A DNA stretch of 9,426 bases from Akkermansiaceae bacterium (GCA_025457805.1 JALOTR010000060.1:1-9426); one strand, 5' to 3'. Shown: positions 1 to 8,055, counted from the first letter of the stretch. The notes: generated from the sequence alone by a model not told the origin. Program-made: numbers and translations.

Positions 1-2
1 AT

Positions 3-704
3 GCCCAGGCCGTGCCAGGGCACAACGAGGGACGCGGCTTCGGCATCATCGATGGCACCCATTTCCTCCGACTCCCCGACGCGATCCTCCAACTTCGCGG
101 CGCTCCCGGATGGTCGGACGAGGATGAAAAAACCGCGCGTCAGTGGTTTTCCGATTACCTCGATTGGCTGCTCACCAGCGCCCACGGAGCCGAAGCGCGG
201 GACACCGCGAACAACCATGGAACCTGGTATGATGTCCAGTGCCTGACTTATGCGAGATTTCTTGGACGTGGCGAGATTGCCCGCCGGATCCTCAACGCAG
301 TGCCCACGCGCCGGATCGATCCCCAGATTGCCGCGGACGGCAGCCAACCGCACGAACTGAGACGCACCAAGGCCTGGACCTATAGTGTCAAAAATCTGAA
401 CGGCCTGCTCCTTCTCGCCGCGCTGAGCCCGCCCGACGGGCCGGATCTTTGGAAACACCGCGGCCCGGATGGTCAAGGTCTGCAGGGAGCGCTGCGTTTT
501 CTGGTGCCCTTCCTGAATCCCGAAATGCGGTGGCCTTATCCGGAGTTAAACCCGAAGCCTCGCTCGAACCTTCTTCCGCTCGTATGGCAAGCCGCCGCGC
601 TGCCGGGAGCAACGGAGATCCCCGAGCATCCCGCAGCATCCACGGAGCAACTCCGCCTGCAGGCTTGGCTCCAGTTCGGGCCCCTGCCCTCCCGGGAAAG
701 ATAA
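3..704 (+). CDS. Alginate lyase superfamily polysaccharide lyase, C-terminal part (5' truncated)
   Basis: The frame is open from the left edge and ends at TAA 702-704; the true start lies outside the window, so the internal ATG/GTG codons near the edge are not starts. About 233 residues remain. Seen: an Asn-Asn-His-Gly motif (nt 210-221) followed by TWYDVQ, then QPHELRRTKAWTYS (nt 345-386). In the PL5 lyase A1-III the catalytic set, from memory, is an Asn-His pair plus Arg and Tyr seven residues apart about 50 residues later. Here Arg (nt 360-362) and Tyr (nt 381-383) have that spacing, 55 residues after the His. This fits the alpha-toroid alginate lyase fold (PF05426) with an intact active site. 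Such enzymes cleave uronate-containing polysaccharides by beta-elimination, usually in the periplasm or outside the cell. The substrate (alginate, glucuronan or another polymer) and exact PL family cannot be set, and the signal peptide is not visible. It is followed by a 143-nt gap with no clear terminator. Confidence 0.85.
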   Translation, partial: AQAVPGHNEGRGFGIIDGTHFLRLPDAILQLRGAPGWSDEDEKTARQWFSDYLDWLLTSAHGAEARDTANNHGTWYDVQCLTYARFLGRGEIARRILNAVPTRRIDPQIAADGSQPHELRRTKAWTYSVKNLNGLLLLAALSPPDGPDLWKHRGPDGQGLQGALRFLVPFLNPEMRWPYPELNPKPRSNLLPLVWQAAALPGATEIPEHPAASTEQLRLQAWLQFGPLPSRER

Positions 705-763
705 AACGCATCGATCCTCGCAGGTGAGAATCCGGAAAAGCCCGCCTTGGTGGAATCAACATT

Positions 764-790
764 TCCCGAGAGATCCGGCTGTTTCCGGCA
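764..790 (+). repeat. Upstream element copy A (similar to 8056-8082)
   Basis: This 27-nt segment shares TCCxGAGAGATCC, then GGCT and a final CGGCA with 8056-8082, allowing small gaps. It ends 57 nt before the start codon of the giant peptidase gene. It may be a shared promoter or regulator-binding site, or a chance match. No -35/-10 pair could be assigned with confidence. Confidence 0.25.
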
Positions 791-847
791 ATATGTTTTC
801 AGGCATTCAGGATCCATTCTCAAACCCTTGCCCGGTGCCACGCAGAG

Positions 848-3800
848 ATGAATTTCAACCCATCACTCAAACTCTCCGCCCGCAGGGCAATGGTTCCAGT
901 TTTCGCGCTCGTCACCGCGCTGACTCTGATTGGTTTCATTTTCAACCGTCCGATCACACCGCAATCGGGCAGTGATCCGGCAGCCAGGACAAAGCTGGAA
1001 CCCCCTTTTGCCCCGCAATCCAAGTCGATTCCGGAGTGGAGCCCTTCCATTGAATCATCGGCCCAAGCCGATTTCCATAGCTGGGTCCAGCGCTACCTTG
1101 GCGGGGCATCCGCGGATCGTCCTGCGATGATCGAAGAGGGGCTGAAGCTGGCGGCGGATCGGCGGATCTGGTTGTCCAAACAGGTGAAGCGGGACCCATC
1201 GCTGGCCTTCCGCACGGTGGTTCCGGACGAGATCCGAAATCAACTCCCCGCGCCGATTCTCGCGCAGCTTGAATCCCGGGTAAATGCTCCGGGTTTTCTC
1301 AATGTCGATGTATCCTGCGGCCATCAGGATCACGAAGGGCATCATCAATGTGGAGACGCGGAACTCCATCGCCAGATCCACGTGGATGGAGTTTCCTACG
1401 AAGCGGTGGCACTGGGAACAGCAGAGGATCTGCCATCACAGCCACTGGACGTGAATGGCGTGGCGCTGCCCGCTGCGGACGCCTCCTCGGTGCCGATCAT
1501 GGTGTTTTCCCCATGGCCCGCGCGGATCGTCGAGCCAGCCACTCCCGCCGAGGGTCCGGTGACCATCGAGCGCGCGGGAAAACGCAGTGTCTATCCATCG
1601 CTTGCCGAAGCATTGGAGAACGAAGCCGGGCTGCCTCCGGAAGGCTGGGATGAGCTGGCTTACGCCGGACCGGATTTGCGCGAGCCGACCGCCACTTCAC
1701 CGATGCCGAATGGCAACGGCGGAGCCTCGGGAAGCGCGGATACCACGATGAGCAAAGGCATCAACCGCCGCTGCATCATTGTCCGGCACACCTTTCCCGG
1801 ACGTCCGGGTTTCATCTCGGATGCGAACATCCTCGCCGGATACGAAGGTTTCCGTACCGTGCAAGACCGCACCTCGTGGGGACAGAATACCTACGCGCCC
1901 GCATCGGCCACCCTGAATGCCACCGACACCTGGGTCCCTCCGCCGTTTGCGATGACCGGCACCTGGAGCCAATACGACACGAATGCCCGCGACCTCGTCC
2001 GCGAAACTTACGACATCCTGCGTCCTCTTTTGCTCGCAGCCGGGCAGGACTTCGATGACTTCTCCCACCTCATCCTCGCCTACGACAGCCCCAACCTCAT
2101 CCCCACCAATGCGTCCGGCCTCGCCACCTACGGGCCATGGTTTCCAGGATATCCGGGTTTTCCCGCCGCTGCCAGGCTCGGGCTCTCCCGGATCTGGGCC
2201 AAGGAAGATGCGAACTATAACAAATTCATCATGCTGCACGAGTGCGGCCATAACCTGCGCCAACTCCACGCCCACAAATGGGATACCGACGATCGCTCAG
2301 TCATCGGCTCCGGCACCTCCATCGAATACAGCGATCCATACGACTCGATGGCCGGCGCGAACAACGACCGCGGTTACAATGCCGCCGCCCGTCTCTGGCT
2401 CGGCTACCTCCCGCCGGCGGATGCCCCGCTCCTCTCGGCCGTCGGAACGACGACCACAAAAGTGCACACGGTGGACGAAAATCCGACCACTCCCCAGGTC
2501 CGGGCGCTGCGGGTGCAGCATTCCATCGATACCTCGCAATGTTATTGGATCGAACATCGCGACGCGGTCGGAGGCGGCACGCAGAGTGAAGAGTTCAGGA
2601 ATAGCGTCTTCATCCGCCGCGGCGGCATCAATGGTCTGGAAGCATGGTGGCTCGATTGGCGGGCACCCCGGCTGGGCGCGAATCACCTCTATGTCGGCCA
2701 CACCTTTTCCGACCGCACGGCGGATCTTTACATCACGCCCGTCGCACAAACCGGCGATGCCATAACTCCCGCCGTGGATGTGGTGGTCACCCGTGGTCCG
2801 GTCCTGGGAAACCGCCCGCCAACGATGAATCTAACAGCTTCTAACACAAATCCCGCCCGCAATGCCAGCATTACCCTCACCGCCACGGCCAGCGATCCCG
2901 ATGGCGACACGCTGGCCTACGGCTGGGATTTCGGCGATGGCAATCTCTCGCGAAACAACAATGCCACGCAGACCAAGTCGTTTTCCGCGACGGGCGAGTT
3001 CGTCGTGCAATGCCGCGTGAGCGACATGAAAGGCGGAGAAACACGCCAGTCCGTCGTCATCCGCGTCGGCTCGCCCACCACCCGCCGCATCAGCGGCACG
3101 ATCTATTTGCCGGAAGGCCCTATCGGCGGAATCCGGGTCGATGCGGGCGGAAGATATGCCCTCACCGACAGCAATGGCAACTTCACCCTCACCGGCCTGT
3201 CCGATGGTGCACAAACCCTCACAGCCCGCGACCCGGTTCAGGACCTTTATACGTTCCCCAATCAAACCGTCACCCTCGCGGGATCGAATGTTTCCGGACT
3301 TACGTTTTTCAGCGACACCCCGGGCGCTCCACAAGTCGGCTTGCGCGGCCAGTATTACACCGGCACGAATTTCAACACGCTCACGCTCACCCGCCGCGAT
3401 CTGCGCGTCGATTTCGATTGGGGACTCGGTTCACCTGCCAGCATGTTGCCCGTCGATGGCTTCAGCACCCGCTGGACCGGCCGCATCCTCGCCCAACGCA
3501 GCGGCGTGCATCAGTTCCATCTCCTCGCGGACGAAGGAGCCCGGCTCTATGTGGACGGCGTGCTGGTAATCAACCAGTGGAACTCCACCACCGAGACCAC
3601 CCACAGCGGACTCGCCGCGCTCAAGGCGGGCACTTATCATGAAATCAAGATCGAGACCAAGGACACGACCGGCCCGGCCAAGGCGCGCTTCTCGTGGACG
3701 CCGCCCGGCGAAAGCGTGGCCGCCGTGGTGCCGGATCACCTGCTGTGGGGCGCGGTGAACGGCGTGGTCGCGGAGTATTTCACCGACAAGAACCTCACAC

Positions 3801-6800
3801 CCTCCACCCTCAAACAAAGCCGTCTCGAAACCAGCGCCATCGACCGCGACTACAACGGTTCCGCGCCGGATGTGCCCGGCATGAGCAGCACGAATTTCTC
3901 CGTGCGCTGGTCAGGCCGTCTCAAAGCCAGCGCCACCGGTGTTTTTACCTTCCACACGGATTCGGACGAAGGCGTCCGGCTCTGGGTGGGCGGCACCCAG
4001 GTCATCAACGACTGGACCACCCGAACCCTCGCCGAACGCACGGGCACCATGACGCTCACCAGCGGACAGGTCTATGATCTCGTGCTCGAATACTTCCAAG
4101 GCACCGGTGATTCATCCGTGAAACTCTCGTGGACGCCGCCAGACGGCACCAAGACCGTCATCCCCATCAGCGCCTTCACTCCCGCCGAACGCTCGACCAA
4201 TCTTTACGCCGAGTTTTGGCAGAACAAGGATCTCAGCGGCGAACCCGCACGCACCCGCTGGGATGATGATATCGATTTCTCATGGTCCACCAGCGCGCCG
4301 GATGAAAACATCCCCGCCGACAACTGGTCCGCCCGCTGGACGGGCCGCATCAAGACCGACGTGGCCGGCACCTATGCCATCCAGACCGCCAACGATGACG
4401 GCGTTCGAGTTTGGGTGAATGGCACCCAGGTCATCAACAATTGGGCCAATGGCAACACGACCAGCAACGGCACCATCAATCTCGATGCTGACACCTGGTA
4501 TGATCTCAGGGTCGAGTATTACGACGCCACGGGCGGAGCAACCCTGCGCCTGCGCTGGAAACCGCCCGGCACCACCGCATTTGTCGCCGTTCCCGCGACG
4601 AACCTCGCCCTCTGGGGTGGCAACAGCGCGCCCTACGTGGGACCGCTCGCCAATCACAGCCTGACCGTCGGCCAGACGCTCATCGTCACGCCCGTGGGGC
4701 AGGACGCGGAAAGTCCCACCCTCACCTGGTCGCTCGCTCCCGGCTCGCCCGCAGGTACCACCATCGATCCCGTCACCGGCGTCTTCACCTGGACCCCCGT
4801 TGCTGGCTCGGTCGGCAGCAACACCATCACCCTCGTCGCCACCGATTCCGGCACACCTCCGCTCAGCGCCCAGAGCAGTTTCCAGGTGGATGTCGCCTTT
4901 CCCTATCTCTGGGATGCGAGCACCTCCACGACCCAAGCCCAGGATGGAGCGGGCAATTGGAACGCCACCGGCACCAACTGGTGGTTCGGCAGCGGCAACG
5001 TCATTTGGGACTCCACCCGCACCGCGGAAATCGGAGCCTCCGGCACGCCCGGAAACATCACCCTGCAATCCAACATCACCGTCGCTGGTCTTCGTTTCCG
5101 CCCCGTCAGCACCACCACCCGCGCCTACTCGATCGTCCCTGGCAGCGGCTCGCCCGTGCTCAGCATCGCGAGCGGCGGCATCATCGAACTCGACGACGCC
5201 TCCAATCTCAGCACGCGCGCCATCGTCATCTCCGCCAACCTCGCGGCCAACAACCTCGTCATCACCAAAGCCAACGCCGGCAGCAATGGCTTCCTCGGAT
5301 TCAGCGGAAACAACAGCGGCCTCAGCGGCACCCTCACGCTCGATGGCACCAATGGCGGCATCTTGCTCACCGCCGGCAGCCCGGGCGCGCTCGGCACGGC
5401 CGAAATCATCGTGGAAAGTGGCTCAACGCTCGATGTGAATGCCGCCACCACCTTTGACAACAACCTCAGTCTTGGCGGCACCGGCCTCGGCGGACGCGGT
5501 GCGCTCCGCGTCTTCAACAACATCAACGCCACCTTCACCGGCAACATCGCACTCACCGCCGCCACGCGGCTCCAAGCGGAAACCGGCGCGACAGGCACCA
5601 TCTCCGGCTCGATCGCCGGCGATTTCGGCATCGATAAAACCCTGGCCGGCACACTCATCCTTGCGGGTGAGAACTCGTTCACTGGCAGCAGCAACATCTC
5701 CGGCGGCACCTTGCGCCTCACCGACGGCTCGGGCCTCGGCACCCCCACCGCAGGCACCACGATCGCCAACGCCGCCACCCTCCAACTCACCGGCGGCATC
5801 ACCTGCCCTGAGCCTTTGACCCTTCTCGGCAACAACACCGCAGCCAACGCCTCGCGCGTCGTCAACGTGAGTGGAAACAACACGCTCTCCGGCAACATCA
5901 CCCCTTCGTCAGGCGGCACCAACCACGGCTTGATCAGCAACGCGGACAAACTCACCGTCGCCGGAACCATCGCGCCGAATGTTTCCGGCACCCGCGCCTT
6001 CTATCTCCGCGGCGCAGGAAATGGCGAAATCACCGGCGCATACAACAAAGGCAATGCCACCACCGCACCGCTCTTCAAGGAAGGCACCGGCACCTGGACA
6101 CTCTCCGGCACCAACAGCTTCAATGGAGTCACCACCATTTCCGCAGGAACCCTTCAAATCGGCAACGGCGGCACCACCGGTCGCCTCACCGCCACCTCCG
6201 GCATTGCCAACAACGCCAGCCTCATCATCCACCGCAGCGACGATTTCACCCAGGCCACCGACCTCGGCGCGGGCGCGGTCATCAGCGGCACCGGCTCTCT
6301 CACCCAGGCCGGCACCGGCACCACCACGCTCACCGCGCTCAACACCTACTCCGGCGATACCAACGTCAACGCCGGCACGCTCTCGCTCGGCCAAGTCAAT
6401 CCCTCCAACGAAGGCTCCACCGTCCGCATCGCCGCCGATGCCACACTCGACCTCGCCTTCACCGGCACCGATGTGGTGGACAAGCTCTTCATCGACGGCA
6501 TCCAGCAACCCGCCGGAAACTACACCGCCGCCCACCCCTCCGCCGTCTTCACCGGCCCCGGCACCCTGCAAGTCACCAGCGGCACGCCGGGCTTCCCGCT
6601 ATGGATCGCCAGCACCGGCCTCACCGGTCCCGACGCGGCTGCCACGGCAGATCCGGACAAGGACGGTTTGCCCAACCTCATCGAGTTCATCCTCGCGGGA
6701 CAACCGAACCCCGCCAACCCCTCCGCCGATTCCAGCGACCTCGCCCCGGCCATCACTCTTGAAACCTCCTATCTGGTCTTCACCTACCGCCGCAGCGACC

Positions 6801-7015
6801 TCGCTTCAAGCGCTCCCGGCATCTCGATCCGCGTCGAACATGGCTCCTCACTCACCTCATGGAACCAGGCCATTCATGGACAAAACGGGGTCCTCATCAC
6901 GACCAGCAATGACGGTTTCGCCCCCGGCATCGACCGCGTCGAAGTCCGCATCCCTCGCCCCGCGACCGGATCACCGCCGTGGTTCGCACGCTTGACCGCT
7001 TCCACCCCGAACTGA
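848..7015 (+). CDS. Giant exported gametolysin-like metallopeptidase with PKD, three PA14 and autotransporter-associated repeats
   Basis: 2055 residues. Domains by approximate residue: 1-35 signal peptide or N-terminal anchor (SARR then a hydrophobic run); 36-305 prodomain with a Cys/His-rich cluster at 157-178; 306-650 zinc metallopeptidase with HECGHNLRQLH (His464, Glu465, His468, His474) and a Met-turn-like EYSDPYDSM (Met501), resembling M11 gametolysin metzincins; 654-741 PKD (YGWDFGDG at 691-698); 746-828 carboxypeptidase-regulatory-like; PA14 at 831-956, 972-1106 and 1118-1251; 1259-1351 putative Ig; 1352-1913 autotransporter-associated beta-strand repeats; 1916-2055 tail with DPDKDGLPNLIEF at 1935-1947. 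Catalytic residues are present, so it is probably an active secreted or surface peptidase whose PA14 domains may bind carbohydrate. Substrate unknown. No outer-membrane beta-barrel is present. ATG 848 is chosen because it keeps the positive N-region before the hydrophobic core; the in-frame ATG at residue 15 would lose it. There is no good Shine-Dalgarno. The gene is intact and stands alone or starts a transcript after a 143-nt gap. Confidence 0.9.
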   Translation: MNFNPSLKLSARRAMVPVFALVTALTLIGFIFNRPITPQSGSDPAARTKLEPPFAPQSKSIPEWSPSIESSAQADFHSWVQRYLGGASADRPAMIEEGLKLAADRRIWLSKQVKRDPSLAFRTVVPDEIRNQLPAPILAQLESRVNAPGFLNVDVSCGHQDHEGHHQCGDAELHRQIHVDGVSYEAVALGTAEDLPSQPLDVNGVALPAADASSVPIMVFSPWPARIVEPATPAEGPVTIERAGKRSVYPSLAEALENEAGLPPEGWDELAYAGPDLREPTATSPMPNGNGGASGSADTTMSKGINRRCIIVRHTFPGRPGFISDANILAGYEGFRTVQDRTSWGQNTYAPASATLNATDTWVPPPFAMTGTWSQYDTNARDLVRETYDILRPLLLAAGQDFDDFSHLILAYDSPNLIPTNASGLATYGPWFPGYPGFPAAARLGLSRIWAKEDANYNKFIMLHECGHNLRQLHAHKWDTDDRSVIGSGTSIEYSDPYDSMAGANNDRGYNAAARLWLGYLPPADAPLLSAVGTTTTKVHTVDENPTTPQVRALRVQHSIDTSQCYWIEHRDAVGGGTQSEEFRNSVFIRRGGINGLEAWWLDWRAPRLGANHLYVGHTFSDRTADLYITPVAQTGDAITPAVDVVVTRGPVLGNRPPTMNLTASNTNPARNASITLTATASDPDGDTLAYGWDFGDGNLSRNNNATQTKSFSATGEFVVQCRVSDMKGGETRQSVVIRVGSPTTRRISGTIYLPEGPIGGIRVDAGGRYALTDSNGNFTLTGLSDGAQTLTARDPVQDLYTFPNQTVTLAGSNVSGLTFFSDTPGAPQVGLRGQYYTGTNFNTLTLTRRDLRVDFDWGLGSPASMLPVDGFSTRWTGRILAQRSGVHQFHLLADEGARLYVDGVLVINQWNSTTETTHSGLAALKAGTYHEIKIETKDTTGPAKARFSWTPPGESVAAVVPDHLLWGAVNGVVAEYFTDKNLTPSTLKQSRLETSAIDRDYNGSAPDVPGMSSTNFSVRWSGRLKASATGVFTFHTDSDEGVRLWVGGTQVINDWTTRTLAERTGTMTLTSGQVYDLVLEYFQGTGDSSVKLSWTPPDGTKTVIPISAFTPAERSTNLYAEFWQNKDLSGEPARTRWDDDIDFSWSTSAPDENIPADNWSARWTGRIKTDVAGTYAIQTANDDGVRVWVNGTQVINNWANGNTTSNGTINLDADTWYDLRVEYYDATGGATLRLRWKPPGTTAFVAVPATNLALWGGNSAPYVGPLANHSLTVGQTLIVTPVGQDAESPTLTWSLAPGSPAGTTIDPVTGVFTWTPVAGSVGSNTITLVATDSGTPPLSAQSSFQVDVAFPYLWDASTSTTQAQDGAGNWNATGTNWWFGSGNVIWDSTRTAEIGASGTPGNITLQSNITVAGLRFRPVSTTTRAYSIVPGSGSPVLSIASGGIIELDDASNLSTRAIVISANLAANNLVITKANAGSNGFLGFSGNNSGLSGTLTLDGTNGGILLTAGSPGALGTAEIIVESGSTLDVNAATTFDNNLSLGGTGLGGRGALRVFNNINATFTGNIALTAATRLQAETGATGTISGSIAGDFGIDKTLAGTLILAGENSFTGSSNISGGTLRLTDGSGLGTPTAGTTIANAATLQLTGGITCPEPLTLLGNNTAANASRVVNVSGNNTLSGNITPSSGGTNHGLISNADKLTVAGTIAPNVSGTRAFYLRGAGNGEITGAYNKGNATTAPLFKEGTGTWTLSGTNSFNGVTTISAGTLQIGNGGTTGRLTATSGIANNASLIIHRSDDFTQATDLGAGAVISGTGSLTQAGTGTTTLTALNTYSGDTNVNAGTLSLGQVNPSNEGSTVRIAADATLDLAFTGTDVVDKLFIDGIQQPAGNYTAAHPSAVFTGPGTLQVTSGTPGFPLWIASTGLTGPDAAATADPDKDGLPNLIEFILAGQPNPANPSADSSDLAPAITLETSYLVFTYRRSDLASSAPGISIRVEHGSSLTSWNQAIHGQNGVLITTSNDGFAPGIDRVEVRIPRPATGSPPWFARLTASTPN
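3338..4600 (+). repeat. Three tandem PA14 domain repeats inside the giant peptidase
   Basis: The three units lie at about nt 3338-3715, 3761-4165 and 4199-4600. Each starts with an aromatic GxYY/AEYF/AEFW-type strand, carries a Ser/Ala-x-Arg-Trp-Thr/Ser-Gly-Arg core, then DEG/DDG-(A/V)-R-(L/V)-(Y/W)-V and V-I-N-x-W, and ends in a K/R-x-x-W-x-P-P strand. The units differ clearly in protein sequence but share short exact DNA stretches: the 18-mer GGCACCCAGGTCATCAAC at 3992-4009 and 4421-4438, and the 15-mer CTCGTGGACGCCGCC at 3691-3705 and 4126-4140. This suggests old duplication followed by divergence or local gene conversion. PA14 domains in bacterial exoenzymes and adhesins commonly bind carbohydrate; here that role is inferred. 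Confidence 0.85.
4901..6586 (+). repeat. Autotransporter-associated beta-strand repeat region
   Basis: This Gly/Thr/Asn/Ser-rich stretch codes for residues about 1352-1913 of the giant protein. It opens with a Trp-rich head (WDAS... NWNATGTNWW) typical of the start of such regions in Verrucomicrobiota. It contains three clear repeat cores of the form K/Q-x-G-x-G-T/L-x-x-L-x-x-x-N-x-(F/Y)-x-G-x-(T/S)-x-(I/V)-x-(A/G)-GTL at nt 5636-5731, 6077-6172 and 6299-6394, with more degenerate copies between. Such repeats (PF12951) form a right-handed beta-helix that extends from the cell surface. The strong ACC/GCC/GGC codon bias creates many long open frames on the other strand and in other frames, which are not genes. 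Confidence 0.8.
6593..7012 (+). other. C-terminal tail with Asp-rich calcium-type motif, candidate sorting domain
   Basis: Residues about 1916-2055 of the giant protein follow the repeat region. They start with a FPLWIAS segment, then DPDKDGLPNLIEF (residues 1935-1947), then a beta-rich domain ending in a WFARL strand close to the terminus. From memory, many large exported Verrucomicrobiota proteins end with a DxDGLxNLxEYALG motif followed by about 100 residues closing in a F-x-R-L strand. The Asp spacing resembles thrombospondin type 3 or dockerin calcium loops. A role in secretion or surface attachment is an inference; the motif itself is plain in the sequence. Confidence 0.6.
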
Positions 7016-7033
7016 GCGGCGAACAGGAGGCTG

Positions 7034-7105
7034 CACACAACTTCAAGCTACCATTCGAACCTAACATCATCTATCTCATCACCACTTTCCCATGACTTCT
7101 TTGCC
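7034..7105 (+). promoter_or_regulatory. G-poor untranslated leader without Shine-Dalgarno, upstream of the DUF6807 gene
   Basis: From 7034 to 7091 the strand has only about two G residues and is made of A, C and T, so it should be almost unstructured as RNA. The only AGGAGG (7025-7030) is about 75 nt before the ATG, too far to position a ribosome there. This suggests initiation that relies on an open leader rather than a Shine-Dalgarno sequence. The same kind of leader precedes the oxidoreductase gene. Confidence 0.35.
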
Positions 7106-8026
7106 ATGACTCCCTATCGACTGCTCCTGCTTGCCACCGGTTTCCTTTGCACTTCGATGATCGCCCACTCGCAGGCGAAGCTCGCCGCCACGCAGGTGGG
7201 TTCCCGCATCGATGTGACGGTGGATGGGAAATTCTTCACCAGCTACCGCTTCGCCGCCGATGAGAAATACCCGTTTTTCTTCCCGGTAAACGGCCCATCC
7301 GGTGCCTCGGTGACGTCGATGCGCAACGGCGAGTATCCACATCACAGCTCGCTGTTTTTCGGCTGTGACAAGGTCAACGGCGGCAACTATTGGCAGGAAG
7401 GACTCGATCGGGGGAGGATCGTTTCCAAAGGACCGGTGATCGAAACCGCCTCCGGCAAGGAAATCATCATCCGCGATGCTTGCGACTGGACCCGGCCGGA
7501 TGCGCCGCAACCGCTTCGCGACTCCCGCCGCATTGTGATCACTGCGCCATCGCCACAGTTGAGGCAGATTGATTTCACCATCACCTTGGAAGCACTGGAG
7601 AACGTCACCATCAGCAAGACCAACCACTCGCTTTTCAGTGCCCGCATGGATCCGGATCTCACCCCGGTTTTCGGCGGCACCATGATCAATGCCGAGGGGG
7701 CGCTTGGCGAAAAAGGCACCTTCGGCAAACCATCGCCATGGCTCGCCTGTTTCGGAGCCCGGGATGCGAAGACGACGGAAGGCTTGGCGATCCTCCAGCA
7801 TCCCGCAAATCCGGGATATCCTTCTCCTTGGTTCACTCGGAACTATGGATTTCTATCACCCACACCCATGTTCTGGCCAAGCAATGACAAGGAAACCCTC
7901 ATCGCCAAAGGCGCAAAGCTTCAGCTTGGATACCGCGTCATCGTTTTTTCCGGCACCACCGAAACCGCAGGCATCGCCGCGGCCTTCCAACAATACTCGG
8001 CCTCACCGCTCGTTGCGATTCCCTGA
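7106..8026 (+). CDS. Exported DUF6807 family protein (often mislabelled PmoA)
   Basis: 306 residues with a Sec signal peptide (hydrophobic core 5-20, likely cleavage after SQA near residue 24). Conserved-looking family signatures are the FPVNGPSGASVT segment (59-70), YPHHSSLFF with His79-His80 (78-85), NGGNYW (91-96), a TNHSLFSAR block with His174 and Arg180, and HPANPGYPSPW with His232 (232-242). These match the DUF6807 family (PF14100), which databases once named 'methane oxygenase PmoA'. This protein has no membrane helices beyond the signal peptide, so it is not a particulate methane monooxygenase subunit. The biochemical function is not established. Length is normal and the gene looks intact. 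The next gene encodes a Tat-exported oxidoreductase 105 nt downstream, a common pairing that suggests a shared carbohydrate-like substrate outside the cytoplasm. ATG 7106 gives the complete signal peptide; it has no Shine-Dalgarno. Confidence 0.85.
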   Translation: MTPYRLLLLATGFLCTSMIAHSQAKLAATQVGSRIDVTVDGKFFTSYRFAADEKYPFFFPVNGPSGASVTSMRNGEYPHHSSLFFGCDKVNGGNYWQEGLDRGRIVSKGPVIETASGKEIIIRDACDWTRPDAPQPLRDSRRIVITAPSPQLRQIDFTITLEALENVTISKTNHSLFSARMDPDLTPVFGGTMINAEGALGEKGTFGKPSPWLACFGARDAKTTEGLAILQHPANPGYPSPWFTRNYGFLSPTPMFWPSNDKETLIAKGAKLQLGYRVIVFSGTTETAGIAAAFQQYSASPLVAIP

Positions 8027-8055
8027 CCCGGGAAATCCATGCTGCCAGCGGAGAT

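Noticed and set aside
6077..6394. Tandem DNA repeat array or CRISPR-like structure
   Set aside because: The periodicity comes from protein-level beta-strand repeats within an intact reading frame; the units are diverged and irregularly spaced, with no identical repeat-spacer pattern.
5125..6571. Two long - strand frames (5125-5991 and 5909-6571)
   Set aside because: Both are antisense to the repeat region of the giant protein. Their low-complexity Val/Leu/Pro- and Gly/Ala/Val-rich translations mirror the ACC/GCC/GGC codon bias and are not plausible proteins.
5979..6995. + strand frame of 338 codons in a second frame
   Set aside because: It is an out-of-frame reading of the giant gene with Pro/Ser/Ala low-complexity sequence and no start signal.
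7025..7030. AGGAGG as a ribosome-binding site
   Set aside because: No ATG, GTG or TTG start lies at a usable distance downstream; the nearest real start is about 75 nt away.
7092..7109. Five-codon mini-ORF whose TGA overlaps the ATG of the DUF6807 gene
   Set aside because: The ATG-to-TGA overlap could allow translational coupling, but the mini-ORF has no ribosome-binding site and such short frames arise often by chance.
7106..8026. Particulate methane monooxygenase subunit (PmoA)
   Set aside because: The protein is soluble apart from its signal peptide and has the DUF6807 motifs. The PmoA name is a legacy database label, and real PmoA is a multi-helix membrane protein.
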